This document shows, one piece after another, positions 55,073-63,993 of a stretch of 64,000 nt of DNA (the stretch's first letter is position 1; each line of letters begins with the position of its first letter). The position numbers and the translations under genes were made by a program. The DNA is from CAVOXO01 sp963700425 (GTDB lineage: Bacteria > Actinomycetota > Acidimicrobiia > Acidimicrobiales > Microtrichaceae). Location: positions 1 through 64,000 of the forward strand of contig CAVOXO010000002.1 of NCBI GenBank assembly GCA_963700425.1, given 5' to 3'. The notes below the pieces were generated by a model that saw only the letters and a program-made list of their open reading frames with translations, did no database searches and had not been told where the DNA came from.

Positions 55073-55729
55073 CTATTCGGCGCGGGCGCGGGATTCGCGG
55101 CGATGCTTGAGAACCTCGTAGGCCACAGGGAGCAGCGACAGCCCGACGATCCCGAGAATGGCGATCTCGAAGTTGTCCTGGACGATGGGAATGTTCCCGA
55201 ACAGGTACCCGAGCCATGCCACTCCGAAGCCCCACAGCAACCCGCCGATGACGTTGTACCGCAGGAACGTCGAGTAGTGCATGTTCGACACGCCGGCGAT
55301 GGTCGGGACGAAGGTGCGCACGATCGGCACGAAACGGGCCAGGACGATGGCCCTCGCCCCGTATCTGGCGAAGAACTCCGAGCCCTTTTCGACGTACTCC
55401 TGTTTGAACAGCTTGCTGTCGGGCCGATTGAAGAGTCGCGGACCGGCCTTGTTGCCGATGAGGTAGCCGACCTGGTCGCCCACCACCGCCGCGATGAAGC
55501 AGCCGATGGACACGATCCAGATGTTCAGGTCGAAATCGGGCAGCTTCGAGGTGAACGCCCCGCCGGCGATCGCCCCGGCGGTGAAGATGAGCGAGTCGCC
55601 GGGGAGGAAGAAGCCGATCAGGAGTCCCGACTCGGCGAAGATGATGGCGAAGAGCAGCAGGTAGCTGCCCTTCTCGAGAATGGCTACGGGGTCGAGAGGA
55701 CCGCCGGCCGCGAGTTGTGCTGAGATCAC
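55073..55729 (-). CDS. DedA-family membrane protein
   Basis: 218 residues from GTG 55729. DedA/SNARE-associated pattern: IIFAESGLLIGFFLPGDSLI, FIAAVVGDQVGYLIGNKAGP, FFARYGARAIVLARFVPIVR, TFVPTIAGVSNMHYSTFLRY, NVIGGLLWGFGVAWLGYLFG. Re-entrant loops with E/D and R residues are conserved. DedA proteins act in lipid carrier flipping and membrane homeostasis. An upstream ATG at 55855 would add an unlikely Pro/Arg-rich extension. Intact. Confidence 0.9.
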   Translation of the reverse strand: MISAQLAAGGPLDPVAILEKGSYLLLFAIIFAESGLLIGFFLPGDSLIFTAGAIAGGAFTSKLPDFDLNIWIVSIGCFIAAVVGDQVGYLIGNKAGPRLFNRPDSKLFKQEYVEKGSEFFARYGARAIVLARFVPIVRTFVPTIAGVSNMHYSTFLRYNVIGGLLWGFGVAWLGYLFGNIPIVQDNFEIAILGIVGLSLLPVAYEVLKHRRESRARAE

Positions 55730-55799
55730 GGGCCAGAGGGTAACCGTCCGGAGCCCGCCCGCTGGGACAACCCCCCAAACCCGGCCACGGCAGTGGGGC

Positions 55800-58772
55800 T
55801 CAGGCGGCGGAGAGAAGCTCCTCGGCCTGGCCCAGGAGTTCCCGACCGGCGGCAAGTTTCGCCTGGTACTCGGTGAACCCTTCGATCCCGCCCTCCTTGA
55901 GGGCCTCGTCCGCCTGGTCGAAGAGAACGATCGCCGCGGCGACCAGTTCCTCGGCGCTTCGGGAGGGCTCGGCGTCGGGGGTGGTGTCCTCGGTCGACTG
56001 CGGATCCGCCGGATCGGGAGTGGACTCGTCGTCGGACTCGGGGTCGGACCCCGGGCCGGCCTCGAGGGTCTCGAAGGTGGCGGTGGGAAGGAGCTTCACC
56101 AGCGCGTCGCGGAGACTGTTGCCGATGGCGACATCCTCCCCGAGGGACACGATCACGTTCCTCAGGCGCGGCGGCGAACCCTTCGAGTCGCCCTTGAGGT
56201 ACAGCGGTCGAACATAGAGCAGGCCCTGGTCGATCGGGATGATCAACATGTTCCCGAAATCCACCTCCGACCCGCCTCCCTTGGAGTTCAACAAGGTGAT
56301 CTCCTGGGTCGCTCCGCTCTCGGTGTCCGACACGATCTTCTCGTGGACGTTGAGGGGCCCCAGCACCTCGCGGTTGCGTTCCCGTTCCCCGTCCTCGGCG
56401 ATCTTGGACATCGTGTACACCTTCAACGTCCCGTACTCACCGGGATCGCTGCGTCCCACCATGAACGACGACAGCAGCTTCTTGGGAGTCGCCGAGCCCG
56501 GCTCGGAGTGCTGGACGAAGGGCCGGAAGATCAGGAACTCCTCGCCCGACTCCCCCGGCAGTCGCATCTGCAGGTAGTAGGGATCGATCCGGTCGACCGA
56601 CGACGACGAGGACGTCGCGGTGGTCGTGATCGACTGCGGTGGCTTCTGGGCGACGTCCCAGCCGTCGTCCTGTTGGTAGAACCCCACGGGATCATCGATG
56701 TGGTAGCGACCCCACATCGCGGTCTGGATGCGGAAGAGATCCTCGGGGTAGCGCAGGTGCGACAACGCCTCGGCGCCGAGCTCGTCGATGTCGGAGAAGA
56801 CACCGGGCAGCGCCGCTGCGTACGCCCTGATGATCGGGTCCTCGTCCCCGTAGAGGGTGTCGGACAGGAAGAACTCGACCGATCCGTCGTAGGCGTTGAC
56901 GACAGCCTTCACGGAGTTGCGGATGTAGTTGAAACTCAGGTTGAAGAGGTCGGAGTTCGCGGGCAGCCCGTCGGTGATCGCCCGCTGAGCGTAGGGATAC
57001 CGGTCCGACGTCGTGTACCCGTCGACCACGTAGGAAATGCCGCCGTTGATGAGAACCGGATAGGGGTCGCTGTCCCAGGACACGAACGGGAGGGCGGCTC
57101 GGACCCGCTCCCCCACGTCACGGACATAGAAGATCCGGGAGTCCGACGTCAGGTTGTTGGTGATGAGCGGATCGATCCGCCCGAAGCGCAGGGCGAACGC
57201 CGCCTTCCGGCCCAGGCTGCCGATGCCCACCCCGCCGTCGCCCGAATAGGGCGGGGCATCGCCGGCACCGGAGAGCTCGGTCACCTTGGTCCCGACGATC
57301 GAGTAGTCGATCCCGCCGGTGTCCATGTCCTCGCCGACATAGATCTCGGGCCGTTCGAGGGTGATCGACGATTCGCGGCTTCCGATGGTGCGCCACGGCA
57401 CGTCGCCCACGTTGAAGTCGGGTTCGCCGTCCTTGTTGACCGCGTTGGCCGGGGCCATGGCCACGCCGTAGCCGTGGGTGTAGGCGAGGTGTTGGGATTC
57501 CCACGTCTTTCGCGGCACCCCGCCCGGCGACAGATCGCGGGTACCCAGCACCACCTGGGTGGCGCGACCGTCGATCTCGTAGCGGTCGACGTCGAGATCG
57601 TTGAAGGCGTAGAAGTCGAACTTCGACTCCAGGGCGGCATAGGTGTCACGGACGACGATCGGATCCAACAGTCGGATGTTCTCGATCGTTCCCTGGTTCT
57701 CCGCGATCGCCGCGTCGGACGGACGCTCGGTGTAGTCGAAGTTCTCCTCCTCGACGTTGTCGAGGCCGAATGCGGCACGGGTGGCCTCGATGTTGTCGCC
57801 GAGGTACGTCTCCTCGAGGGCGGTCGGATTGGGCTCGACCTGGAACCGCTGGACGAACCACGGGTAGATGCCGCCGGCCACGATGGAGATCACCAGCCAC
57901 ATCGACACCGCGATCAGCGGGAGGCGCCAACCACGACGCGACAGGTTGAACGCCAGCAGAACCACTGCGCTCACCGAGATGAGCGTCAGCAGTGTGAGGG
58001 CCGGGATGGCCGCCTTGACGTCCGCATAGAGCGCCCCGTCGACCACTCCCCGGGTCGACGCTGTGGTCCGGTAGCGAGCCAGCCAGTAGTCGATGGCCTT
58101 CAGAAGCGCCAGGGCCGCGAGGAGCCCCGAGAGGTGCGCCTTGACCGCACGGGTGGCCACAGGCCCTGTTCCCGGGAACCGCAGCGCACCGTTGACGTAG
58201 TAGGTCAACACCACGGCGAGGCCGACGATGACCACCGACGCAACGGCCCAGCTGAGAACGAATCCGAGGAACGGCAGCTTGAACATGAAGAAGCCGACAT
58301 CGGCGTCGAAGAGAGGATCGGCGGTGCCGACGTCGCCCCCGTAACGGAACAGGAGCCAGTTCGTCCACTGACCCGACGCGCCGAGGCCGGCCACCACGGC
58401 GAAGCCGATGGACACCGACGCCCTGATCAACCGCTGGCGCGGTTCGACGAGCTCTCGATACCGCTCGAGGAAATCATCCGCGAGGCTCACGGTCCTGACC
58501 TGCGGCGCGAAGCGTTCGGCAAGGGTCAGGTTGCCGTAGGCCAGCAGGAAGAAGATCACGCCGAAGACGAGCGACAACATCACCTGGACACCCAGGCGTT
58601 CCTGAAAGACCTTCGTGGCGTCGATCGAATCGAACCACAGGTAGTCGGTGAACACCATGGCCACGACCCGGCTGACCACGACGAGGGCGACGATGCCCCC
58701 GAGAATCGCCCAGACCCAGACCGGGAGCGAGCCCTGGCGCCGGCGATTCAGATTGACGGGAGCTTCGGGCAC
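55800..58772 (-). CDS. UPF0182 family large membrane protein
   Basis: 990 residues from GTG 58772. Seven helices lie in the first ~310 residues, beginning VWVWAILGGIVALVVVSRVV. They contain the family hallmarks YLWFDSIDATKVFQERLGVQ, DVGFFMFKLPFLGFVLSWAV and WRLPLIAVSMWLVISIVAGG. The rest is a large extracytoplasmic domain with KTWESQHLAYTHGYGVAMAP and HLRYPEDLFRIQTAMWGRYH. It ends in an acidic, Glu/Asp/Pro-rich tail with a coiled-coil stretch. Function is unknown. It is conserved beside the PDZ/Lon-like protease in actinobacteria; here the DivIVA-like gene lies between them. Confidence 0.95.
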   Translation of the reverse strand: MPEAPVNLNRRRQGSLPVWVWAILGGIVALVVVSRVVAMVFTDYLWFDSIDATKVFQERLGVQVMLSLVFGVIFFLLAYGNLTLAERFAPQVRTVSLADDFLERYRELVEPRQRLIRASVSIGFAVVAGLGASGQWTNWLLFRYGGDVGTADPLFDADVGFFMFKLPFLGFVLSWAVASVVIVGLAVVLTYYVNGALRFPGTGPVATRAVKAHLSGLLAALALLKAIDYWLARYRTTASTRGVVDGALYADVKAAIPALTLLTLISVSAVVLLAFNLSRRGWRLPLIAVSMWLVISIVAGGIYPWFVQRFQVEPNPTALEETYLGDNIEATRAAFGLDNVEEENFDYTERPSDAAIAENQGTIENIRLLDPIVVRDTYAALESKFDFYAFNDLDVDRYEIDGRATQVVLGTRDLSPGGVPRKTWESQHLAYTHGYGVAMAPANAVNKDGEPDFNVGDVPWRTIGSRESSITLERPEIYVGEDMDTGGIDYSIVGTKVTELSGAGDAPPYSGDGGVGIGSLGRKAAFALRFGRIDPLITNNLTSDSRIFYVRDVGERVRAALPFVSWDSDPYPVLINGGISYVVDGYTTSDRYPYAQRAITDGLPANSDLFNLSFNYIRNSVKAVVNAYDGSVEFFLSDTLYGDEDPIIRAYAAALPGVFSDIDELGAEALSHLRYPEDLFRIQTAMWGRYHIDDPVGFYQQDDGWDVAQKPPQSITTTATSSSSSVDRIDPYYLQMRLPGESGEEFLIFRPFVQHSEPGSATPKKLLSSFMVGRSDPGEYGTLKVYTMSKIAEDGERERNREVLGPLNVHEKIVSDTESGATQEITLLNSKGGGSEVDFGNMLIIPIDQGLLYVRPLYLKGDSKGSPPRLRNVIVSLGEDVAIGNSLRDALVKLLPTATFETLEAGPGSDPESDDESTPDPADPQSTEDTTPDAEPSRSAEELVAAAIVLFDQADEALKEGGIEGFTEYQAKLAAGRELLGQAEELLSAA

Positions 58773-58818
58773 TGCGTCAGGGTATCCGCCGGCCCGCGTC
58801 TGCCGAACGCGGCCGCGG

Positions 58819-61158
58819 TCAGGAGTCGGAGGACTGCGGAATCAGCAGGCACCGGCAGCCGGCGTGTGCAGGCGGACAGACATCGCCGGTGGGGAACGAG
58901 TCGCCTCGGGCCACCGCTCCGGCCAGGTGGTTGTCCTCACCGTCGGGGCAGGGCAGTCCGCCGAAGTCGACCAGCCAGCACAGCGTCGAGTCGGGCGGGC
59001 TCCCCGCGAGCACGCCGCGGTTGAAACCGTGATGCGCGAGATCGTCGGCCACCTCACTCAGTTTGTCGCCCCGCCACTCGCGGAACACCGAACGAATCCG
59101 GCCCACCATCTCGGCGCCGTCGGCGGTCGTGTCGTCGGTCGAATCGATGACCTTGACCAGCCGGGACAGCAGTGGGCCGATGAGCTGTTCCGAGATCGCG
59201 GACGAGAGCATCTCGACCCCCGCGGATGAGTCGAGCGTCGTCGCGACACCGGCGACCTCGCCGGCGAAATCCGCCCCGGCCTCGACGGCCCGGGTCAGGT
59301 CGGGGGCCAGGCTGTCCGCACACGACTCGGCCAACACCGTCGCGTCGTCGAGCAGGGATGCCGAGGACCGATCCTTGCGCTGTCGTCGGACCCGGTCCAG
59401 CAGTCCGTTCTCGAGGTCGGAGACCCACCGCTTGAGGCGGCGGTTGACGTCGCGCGCCACCGGGTCGAGGGTGAGGTCACGGCGGTCCAACATGTCCTGT
59501 GACTCGCTCGTGCGAACGGCCACGGCGGACTCGGCGGCGGCAGCGTCACCACCCCCACCGGAGGATGAGGGCCCCGCGTCCTCCTCGGCGGCCAACAGAT
59601 CGATGATCACCGCATCGCGACCCGTGTAGGGAGCGTCGGGGTCGGCGTCGGAGTCATCCTCGAGGACCTCGTCCCCCGAGATGCTGCGGCTCTCCCGCTC
59701 GGCCCGCAGTCGGGCGAAGAGCTCCTCGACGTCACCGCCGTCGAGGTCGTCGTCCTCGTCGAAGTCCTCGTCGAAGTCGTCGTCGTCGTCGAGCAGGTCC
59801 GTCCCGGCGACTCCGGCCGACACCAATCGAAGATGCGCGGACCCGCCATCGGGAGCGTCACCGCCCTCGTCACCGTCGTCGGCACCTTCGTCAGGGACGA
59901 GATCGAGGTCGGCGGCGGCGTCGGGGTCGGCACGCTCGGAGTCGGACGCGTCGTCCCCACGGGGATCCCGCGCCTCCGTTGAGGACGGCATCACGTCGTC
60001 AACGCTCTCGACCGCGTCCGACATCGACGGATCGACATCGAGATCGTCATCGAGATCGATCCGCCCGCCGATCTCGAGGTCGAGCTCGGCGACCGCCGCG
60101 TCAATGTCGTCGTCGACCGATCGGGCCGCGGCGTCGGCCGCGCTGCGGGCATTGGGCACCGCATCGACGACCTCGGTGGAGATGGCGTCGAACGCGGTGC
60201 GGGCCGCGGCGAACGATTCGAGAAGGTGCTCCCGACCCGCGCGCAGTGCCTCGAGCTGCTGGCGGGCGAGCTTCCGACGTTCGGCCAGGTCGCGGAGCAT
60301 CCGCTCACGGGCCTCACGAGCCTCGGTCACCATGGCCCGACCCTGCTCACGAGCGGTCTCGATCCGGGCGAGAGAGTCCTCCTCGGCGGTGCGGCGCGCC
60401 TCGGAGGCGGCGGTGATCGCCTCTTCGAGAATGCGCTCGGACTCCTCCTCGGCCCGCCTCGACTGCTCTTCTGCATCGGCGGCGGCCCGCTCTCGCAGAT
60501 CGGCGGCATCCTTCTCGGCCGCCGATCCCAGGGCGTCGGCCTGGTCGCGCGCCTGGTTGCGGATCTCGTCGGCCTCGGCGCGGATGTGCTCCGCGGCGGC
60601 GTTGGCCGCTGCGGTCTTCTCCGACATGAGGCCGTCGGCGTGCTGGAGCACCTCTGCTGCTTTCTCCTCCGCCTCCGCGCGGATCGCCTGGGATCGCTCG
60701 CGGGCGTCCGACAGCATCTCGTCCGATGTCGCTCGGGCCGTGGCCAGCAGCTCGTCGGAGTCGCGGGCGGCAGTCTCGTGGAGCCGGTGGGCCTCCTCGG
60801 TCAACGCCGCCGCCTGCTCGTGGGCTTCACGAACGAGCCGGGATGCGTTCTCCTCGGATCGGCTCCGGATCTCGTCGGCCGCTTCTCTCGCCGCATCGAG
60901 AACCCGGGTCGTCTCCTCACCGAGAAGCCGCGTCATCGCCGAGGCGTCGGGGTTCTCCTTCTGTGCAAGATCGGTTTCGAGGCGAGCCACGTTCTTCGCC
61001 AGGTCGGACTCACTGCGGCGAAGGCGTCGAATCTCCTCCACCAGGGAGAGAGTGTGGGCCTTGACCTCAGAAGGGTCCCACCCGCGGCGGGCCTTGGAGA
61101 ACTCCTTCGCGGACGCCGAATCGAGATCGAACGCGTCGTCTTTCGGGCCGTCGACCAT
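58819..61158 (-). CDS. DivIVA-like coiled-coil protein fused to a phage Mu gpF-like C-terminal domain
   Basis: 779 residues from ATG 61158. The N-terminus DAFDLDSASAKEFSKARRGW and DPSEVKAHTLSLVEEIRRLR resembles a DivIVA-type membrane-binding start. About 280 residues of Ala/Glu-rich coiled coil follow, then an acidic linker (DLLDDDDDFDEDFDEDDDLD), then a helical domain. The last 80 residues read DDLAHHGFNRGVLAGS, LCWLVDFGGLPCPDGEDNHL and CPPAHAGCRCLLIP, the pattern of phage Mu F-type head-morphogenesis proteins (W, C..., PxHxxCRC). It lies between UPF0182 and the PDZ protease genes, on their strand. Intact. The role is unknown; a polar or envelope scaffold is possible. Confidence 0.8.
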   Translation of the reverse strand: MVDGPKDDAFDLDSASAKEFSKARRGWDPSEVKAHTLSLVEEIRRLRRSESDLAKNVARLETDLAQKENPDASAMTRLLGEETTRVLDAAREAADEIRSRSEENASRLVREAHEQAAALTEEAHRLHETAARDSDELLATARATSDEMLSDARERSQAIRAEAEEKAAEVLQHADGLMSEKTAAANAAAEHIRAEADEIRNQARDQADALGSAAEKDAADLRERAAADAEEQSRRAEEESERILEEAITAASEARRTAEEDSLARIETAREQGRAMVTEAREARERMLRDLAERRKLARQQLEALRAGREHLLESFAAARTAFDAISTEVVDAVPNARSAADAAARSVDDDIDAAVAELDLEIGGRIDLDDDLDVDPSMSDAVESVDDVMPSSTEARDPRGDDASDSERADPDAAADLDLVPDEGADDGDEGGDAPDGGSAHLRLVSAGVAGTDLLDDDDDFDEDFDEDDDLDGGDVEELFARLRAERESRSISGDEVLEDDSDADPDAPYTGRDAVIIDLLAAEEDAGPSSSGGGGDAAAAESAVAVRTSESQDMLDRRDLTLDPVARDVNRRLKRWVSDLENGLLDRVRRQRKDRSSASLLDDATVLAESCADSLAPDLTRAVEAGADFAGEVAGVATTLDSSAGVEMLSSAISEQLIGPLLSRLVKVIDSTDDTTADGAEMVGRIRSVFREWRGDKLSEVADDLAHHGFNRGVLAGSPPDSTLCWLVDFGGLPCPDGEDNHLAGAVARGDSFPTGDVCPPAHAGCRCLLIPQSSDS

Positions 61159-61207
61159 GGGGGGAATGCTACGACCCACACCACGCGTGATCCGGCATAC
61201 CCCGTCC

Positions 61208-62389
61208 TCAGGCGGCGACGGTGAGCTCGGGGAGTCCATCGGGCGCGACGACGGCCAACGCCTCGTCGATGTCGCGCACCGGAACGATCTCGAGCTCGTC
61301 CCCGGCGATCTCGCGGGCTCTCGTCAACTCCGTGTTCATGGCCGCTCGCTGATCATCACCCGCACCCTCGGGCACGGCGGGAACGATGAACACCTGGGCT
61401 CCCGCCCGCTTCACCGCCGCGGTCTTCTGAGCGAGCCCTCCGATGGGGCCCACCGAGCCGTCGCGGGAGATCGTCCCGGTGACCGCCACCCGCCGCCCGT
61501 TCGTGAGGTCACCCTCGGTGAGTCGGTCGATCACCCCGAGCGACCACGCCAGCCCCGCCGACGGCCCGATCACCGAGCCGGAGTCGAGTTCGAGCTGGAC
61601 AGGTAGCCGCCCGAGGCTCTCGACCGTGGAGATCTGAACGCCCATGTAGCCGTGGGAGTCATCGTCGGGATTCGACCCCAGCTCCAATGACCGGGTCTCC
61701 TCCACGCTCTCGCCGTTGACATTGCGACGAACGGTGACCTGGATCTCGGCACCCGCGGGAAGCTCGCTCAAGGCAGCGTCGACGTCGCCGACGTTCTTGA
61801 TCTCGTTGCCGTCGATGGCCACGATGACGTCGGCCAGCTGGAGGACGTCCTGGGCCGGGAGATCGTCGAAGAAGCGTTCGACGAACGCCCCGCTCTCCTC
61901 GATCTCGACGTCGTAGCCGAGGGCCGTGAGAGCGACGATGACCGCGGCCGACTTCGAGTCATCCATCCTGTACTGGTTGATGGCCCGATCCTCCTCGGGA
62001 GTGCTGTCGCCGCGCGCGTCCTCTTCCTTCTGGACGTCGATCGTGTCGTCGATCCACGAGCGGAACAGTCGGAAAGGCGTCCCCTGCTGCTGCAGGACCG
62101 TTGTGAAGAGGATCTCGCCCTCGCCGGTGTCGGCGGCGAGTCCCTCCACGGTGATCCGGGGCTCGGTGGCCCGAACCGACCCCGGGCTGTAGACGAGGTA
62201 GGGCAGCGGCACGAACGCGGCCGCGGCGACGAGCGCCACCAGGATCGTGCCGGCGACCGCTGCCCGGATCGCCCGCTTGTGGCGCCTCGGGGCAACTACG
62301 CTGGAGGGCTCGTGGACCTCACCGTCATGATCGGGCTCGTCGTGGTGATCGCCGGTCTGGCCGTCGTTCGCTTCACGCTCTTCGGTCAC
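61208..62389 (-). CDS. PDZ domain, Lon-like (S16) membrane protease, YlbL family
   Basis: A 393-residue protein. A short acidic cytoplasmic tail is followed by one helix (AVAGTILVALVAAAAFVPLP), YLVYSPGSVRATEPRITVEG, a PDZ domain (LQLADVIVAIDGNEIKNVGD), and the Lon proteolytic domain. The catalytic Ser is in VIGPSAGLAWSLGVI (about residue 278) and the Lys in IGGLAQKTAAVKRAGAQVFI (about 320). The protease faces outward. It neighbours UPF0182, as in mycobacteria. Its 5' end overlaps a plus-strand gene by 78 bp. Confidence 0.92.
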   Translation of the reverse strand: MTEEREANDGQTGDHHDEPDHDGEVHEPSSVVAPRRHKRAIRAAVAGTILVALVAAAAFVPLPYLVYSPGSVRATEPRITVEGLAADTGEGEILFTTVLQQQGTPFRLFRSWIDDTIDVQKEEDARGDSTPEEDRAINQYRMDDSKSAAVIVALTALGYDVEIEESGAFVERFFDDLPAQDVLQLADVIVAIDGNEIKNVGDVDAALSELPAGAEIQVTVRRNVNGESVEETRSLELGSNPDDDSHGYMGVQISTVESLGRLPVQLELDSGSVIGPSAGLAWSLGVIDRLTEGDLTNGRRVAVTGTISRDGSVGPIGGLAQKTAAVKRAGAQVFIVPAVPEGAGDDQRAAMNTELTRAREIAGDELEIVPVRDIDEALAVVAPDGLPELTVAA

Positions 62390-62632
62390 GTCGCCTCGCT
62401 CGATCCCGAGAGCTCGCCCCTCGGCGTGACCACGGTACCGGCCTCGACGGACCGCGCCACGTCGCCCGACGTGGTCGTTCGCCGAACCGCGACCTCCGAC
62501 GTGAAGGTCGCCGGCGGAACCCGGGTCCGATCCGGCCTGTTGCTGGTCCTGGTCGCTGTCGGTGCCGGCGCCGCCATCGCCACGGTGGTCGGAGTGGCGT
62601 TGATCATCGTCGGCATCTCGCTGTGGGGCTGA
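62312..62632 (+). CDS. Small two-helix membrane protein
   Basis: About 106 residues from GTG 62312, or 101 from ATG 62327. Helix 1 is MIGLVVVIAGLAVVRFTLFG and helix 2 is SGLLLVLVAVGAGAAIATVV; a polar loop lies between. It ends VGISLWG. It is transcribed divergently from the PDZ protease, and the 5' ends overlap by 78 bp, which is unusual. Either the protease start or this start may lie further in. No family is recognised. Confidence 0.5.
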   Translation: MDLTVMIGLVVVIAGLAVVRFTLFGHVASLDPESSPLGVTTVPASTDRATSPDVVVRRTATSDVKVAGGTRVRSGLLLVLVAVGAGAAIATVVGVALIIVGISLWG

Positions 62633-62699
62633 CGTCCCGAGTCGCCGAACGGGGGTGGCACCCGTTCGCTGTCCACACCCTCACCGAGTCCGAACGCGC

Positions 62700-62732
62700 C
62701 GCACCCCCGATGCCGAGGCGATCGGGGGTGCG
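62700..62732. terminator. Bidirectional terminator hairpin
   Basis: CGCACCCCCGAT-N9-ATCGGGGGTGCG is a perfect 12-bp stem between the convergent ends of the small membrane gene and the Pro-rich protein gene. It is well placed to stop both transcripts. Confidence 0.75.
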
Positions 62733-62754
62733 TACGTCGACGTGTCGTGGCCGC

Positions 62755-63312
62755 TCAGCGACCGAAGAGGCCACGGCGAGCGGTCTGAGCCTCGCCGGAG
62801 TCGGCCGACTCGCCCCCATCGGAGGGAGCCGGACCGACCGGTGAATCGGTGGCGTTGAACGGGGAATCCACCGGAGGTGCCGGAGGCGGGGGCGGAGGAG
62901 GGGGCGTCGCTGCGGGGGGTGGCGGCGGCGGTGCCGGTGGCGCAGCCAACGGAGCAGGCGACGTGGGTGGGGTGGGCGGAGTCGGAGGGGGAGTGGGCGC
63001 TGCCGGTGGCGCCGATGCCGACTCGGACGTCGAGTTCGACGACCCCGACGGGGGCGGCGGAGCCATGGGGCCGGGGCCCGACGGCGAACTCGAACCGGAT
63101 CCCGATGGCGAACCCGCGACCAGGCTGGCCAGTTCGACCTTGTAGTACGGCCGCAGCTCGAACTTGACCTCTTCGAGCTTGAACATCCGCGCATTGCTGA
63201 CGTTCTGGTCGTTTCGCAGCTTCTCGACGAAGGCAACCGCCTCGTCGACGCTGTCGAACTGGTTGTAGCCGGGATTTCCGTCGGGTGTCTGGAAAATCAC
63301 CATGTGCGACAT
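62755..63312 (-). CDS. Small basic-acidic domain with long Pro-rich C-terminal tail
   Basis: A 185-residue protein. The first ~65 residues form a compact domain (MSHMVIFQTPDGNPGYNQFD, then SVDEAVAFVEKLRNDQNVSN, MFKLEEVKFELRPYYKVEL). The rest is low complexity: Ser/Gly, then runs of Pro (APPAPPPPPPAATPPPPPPP), ending TARRGLFGR. The basic -GLFGR end recurs in small actinobacterial proteins. A purine-rich GAGAGGAG lies upstream of the ATG. The function is not known. Pro-rich tails often act as flexible linkers or binding sites. Confidence 0.75.
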   Translation of the reverse strand: MSHMVIFQTPDGNPGYNQFDSVDEAVAFVEKLRNDQNVSNARMFKLEEVKFELRPYYKVELASLVAGSPSGSGSSSPSGPGPMAPPPPSGSSNSTSESASAPPAAPTPPPTPPTPPTSPAPLAAPPAPPPPPPAATPPPPPPPPAPPVDSPFNATDSPVGPAPSDGGESADSGEAQTARRGLFGR

Positions 63313-63363
63313 GGAAGGCTCCTCTCGGGGCGACCGGGAGAGCGTAGCGTCTACGATCCGCGC

Positions 63364-63993
63364 ATGAAAAGTCACCGTGCGGCCACTCTTCGTGGTGTGG
63401 TCGTCGCAGGGTGGCTGGATGACCACTCGACGGTCGATGCGGCCGCCGACGACGACGATCCCGAGGTGCGCGCCGCGGTCATCTCCGCATGGCAGCGCGG
63501 TGGCCGCCTGACCACGCAGCGTCTGGTTCGCGCTCTGGGCGACGACAACCCCACCGTGCGTCGCCGGGCCTGCGAGTGTGCCGCTCGCGTGGACGATCCA
63601 CCGCCCGAACTGATCGACCGCCTCGCCGGCGCAACGACCGACCCGGACCACGCGGTCGTCGACGCGAGCTGTTTCGCTCTGGGTGAGATCGCGCCCTTGC
63701 ACGCCCGCGAGGCCGTCGCCGCCCGTTCCCTCGAGGCCGTGGCGACAGGGCACGGCGACCCGCTGTGCCGGGAGTCAGCGGTGGCCGCCCTGGGGGCGAT
63801 CGGCGATCCCGACAGCATGGAGGTCGTCCTCGCCGCATGTCGCGATCGGGCGACGGTGCGCCGTCGCGCCGTCCTCGCCCTGGCCGCGTTCGAGGGCGAG
63901 GCGGTCACCGAGATGCTGAGCGTCCTGCTCGACGATCGTGACTGGCAGGTCCGTCAGGCCGCCGAGGACCTGACGGCTCCCCCCGTCGAGTGA
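63364..63993 (+). CDS. HEAT-repeat (PBS lyase-like) protein
   Basis: A 209-residue alpha-solenoid with about five HEAT-like repeats: ADDDDPEVRAAVISAWQRGG, LGDDNPTVRRRACECAARVD, DPDHAVVDASCFALGEIAPL, DPLCRESAVAALGAIGDPDS, DDRDWQVRQAAEDL. Each has the (E/V)R-(A)A pattern of PBS-lyase HEAT repeats. It is probably a protein-protein scaffold; the partner is unknown. It starts with ATG 63364, divergent from the Pro-rich gene 51 bp away, and ends seven bases before the window edge. Confidence 0.85.
   Translation: MKSHRAATLRGVVVAGWLDDHSTVDAAADDDDPEVRAAVISAWQRGGRLTTQRLVRALGDDNPTVRRRACECAARVDDPPPELIDRLAGATTDPDHAVVDASCFALGEIAPLHAREAVAARSLEAVATGHGDPLCRESAVAALGAIGDPDSMEVVLAACRDRATVRRRAVLALAAFEGEAVTEMLSVLLDDRDWQVRQAAEDLTAPPVE

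Noticed and set aside
55680..59024. A 1114-codon open frame on the plus strand
   Set aside because: It is the mirror of the intact UPF0182 gene. Its composition (His/Arg/Gly/Val) is the usual antisense pattern in high-GC DNA and it has no motifs.
59681..61606. A 641-codon Ser/Arg-rich frame on the plus strand
   Set aside because: Antisense of the Ala/Glu coiled-coil gene; Glu codons read backwards give Ser/Leu-rich sequence.
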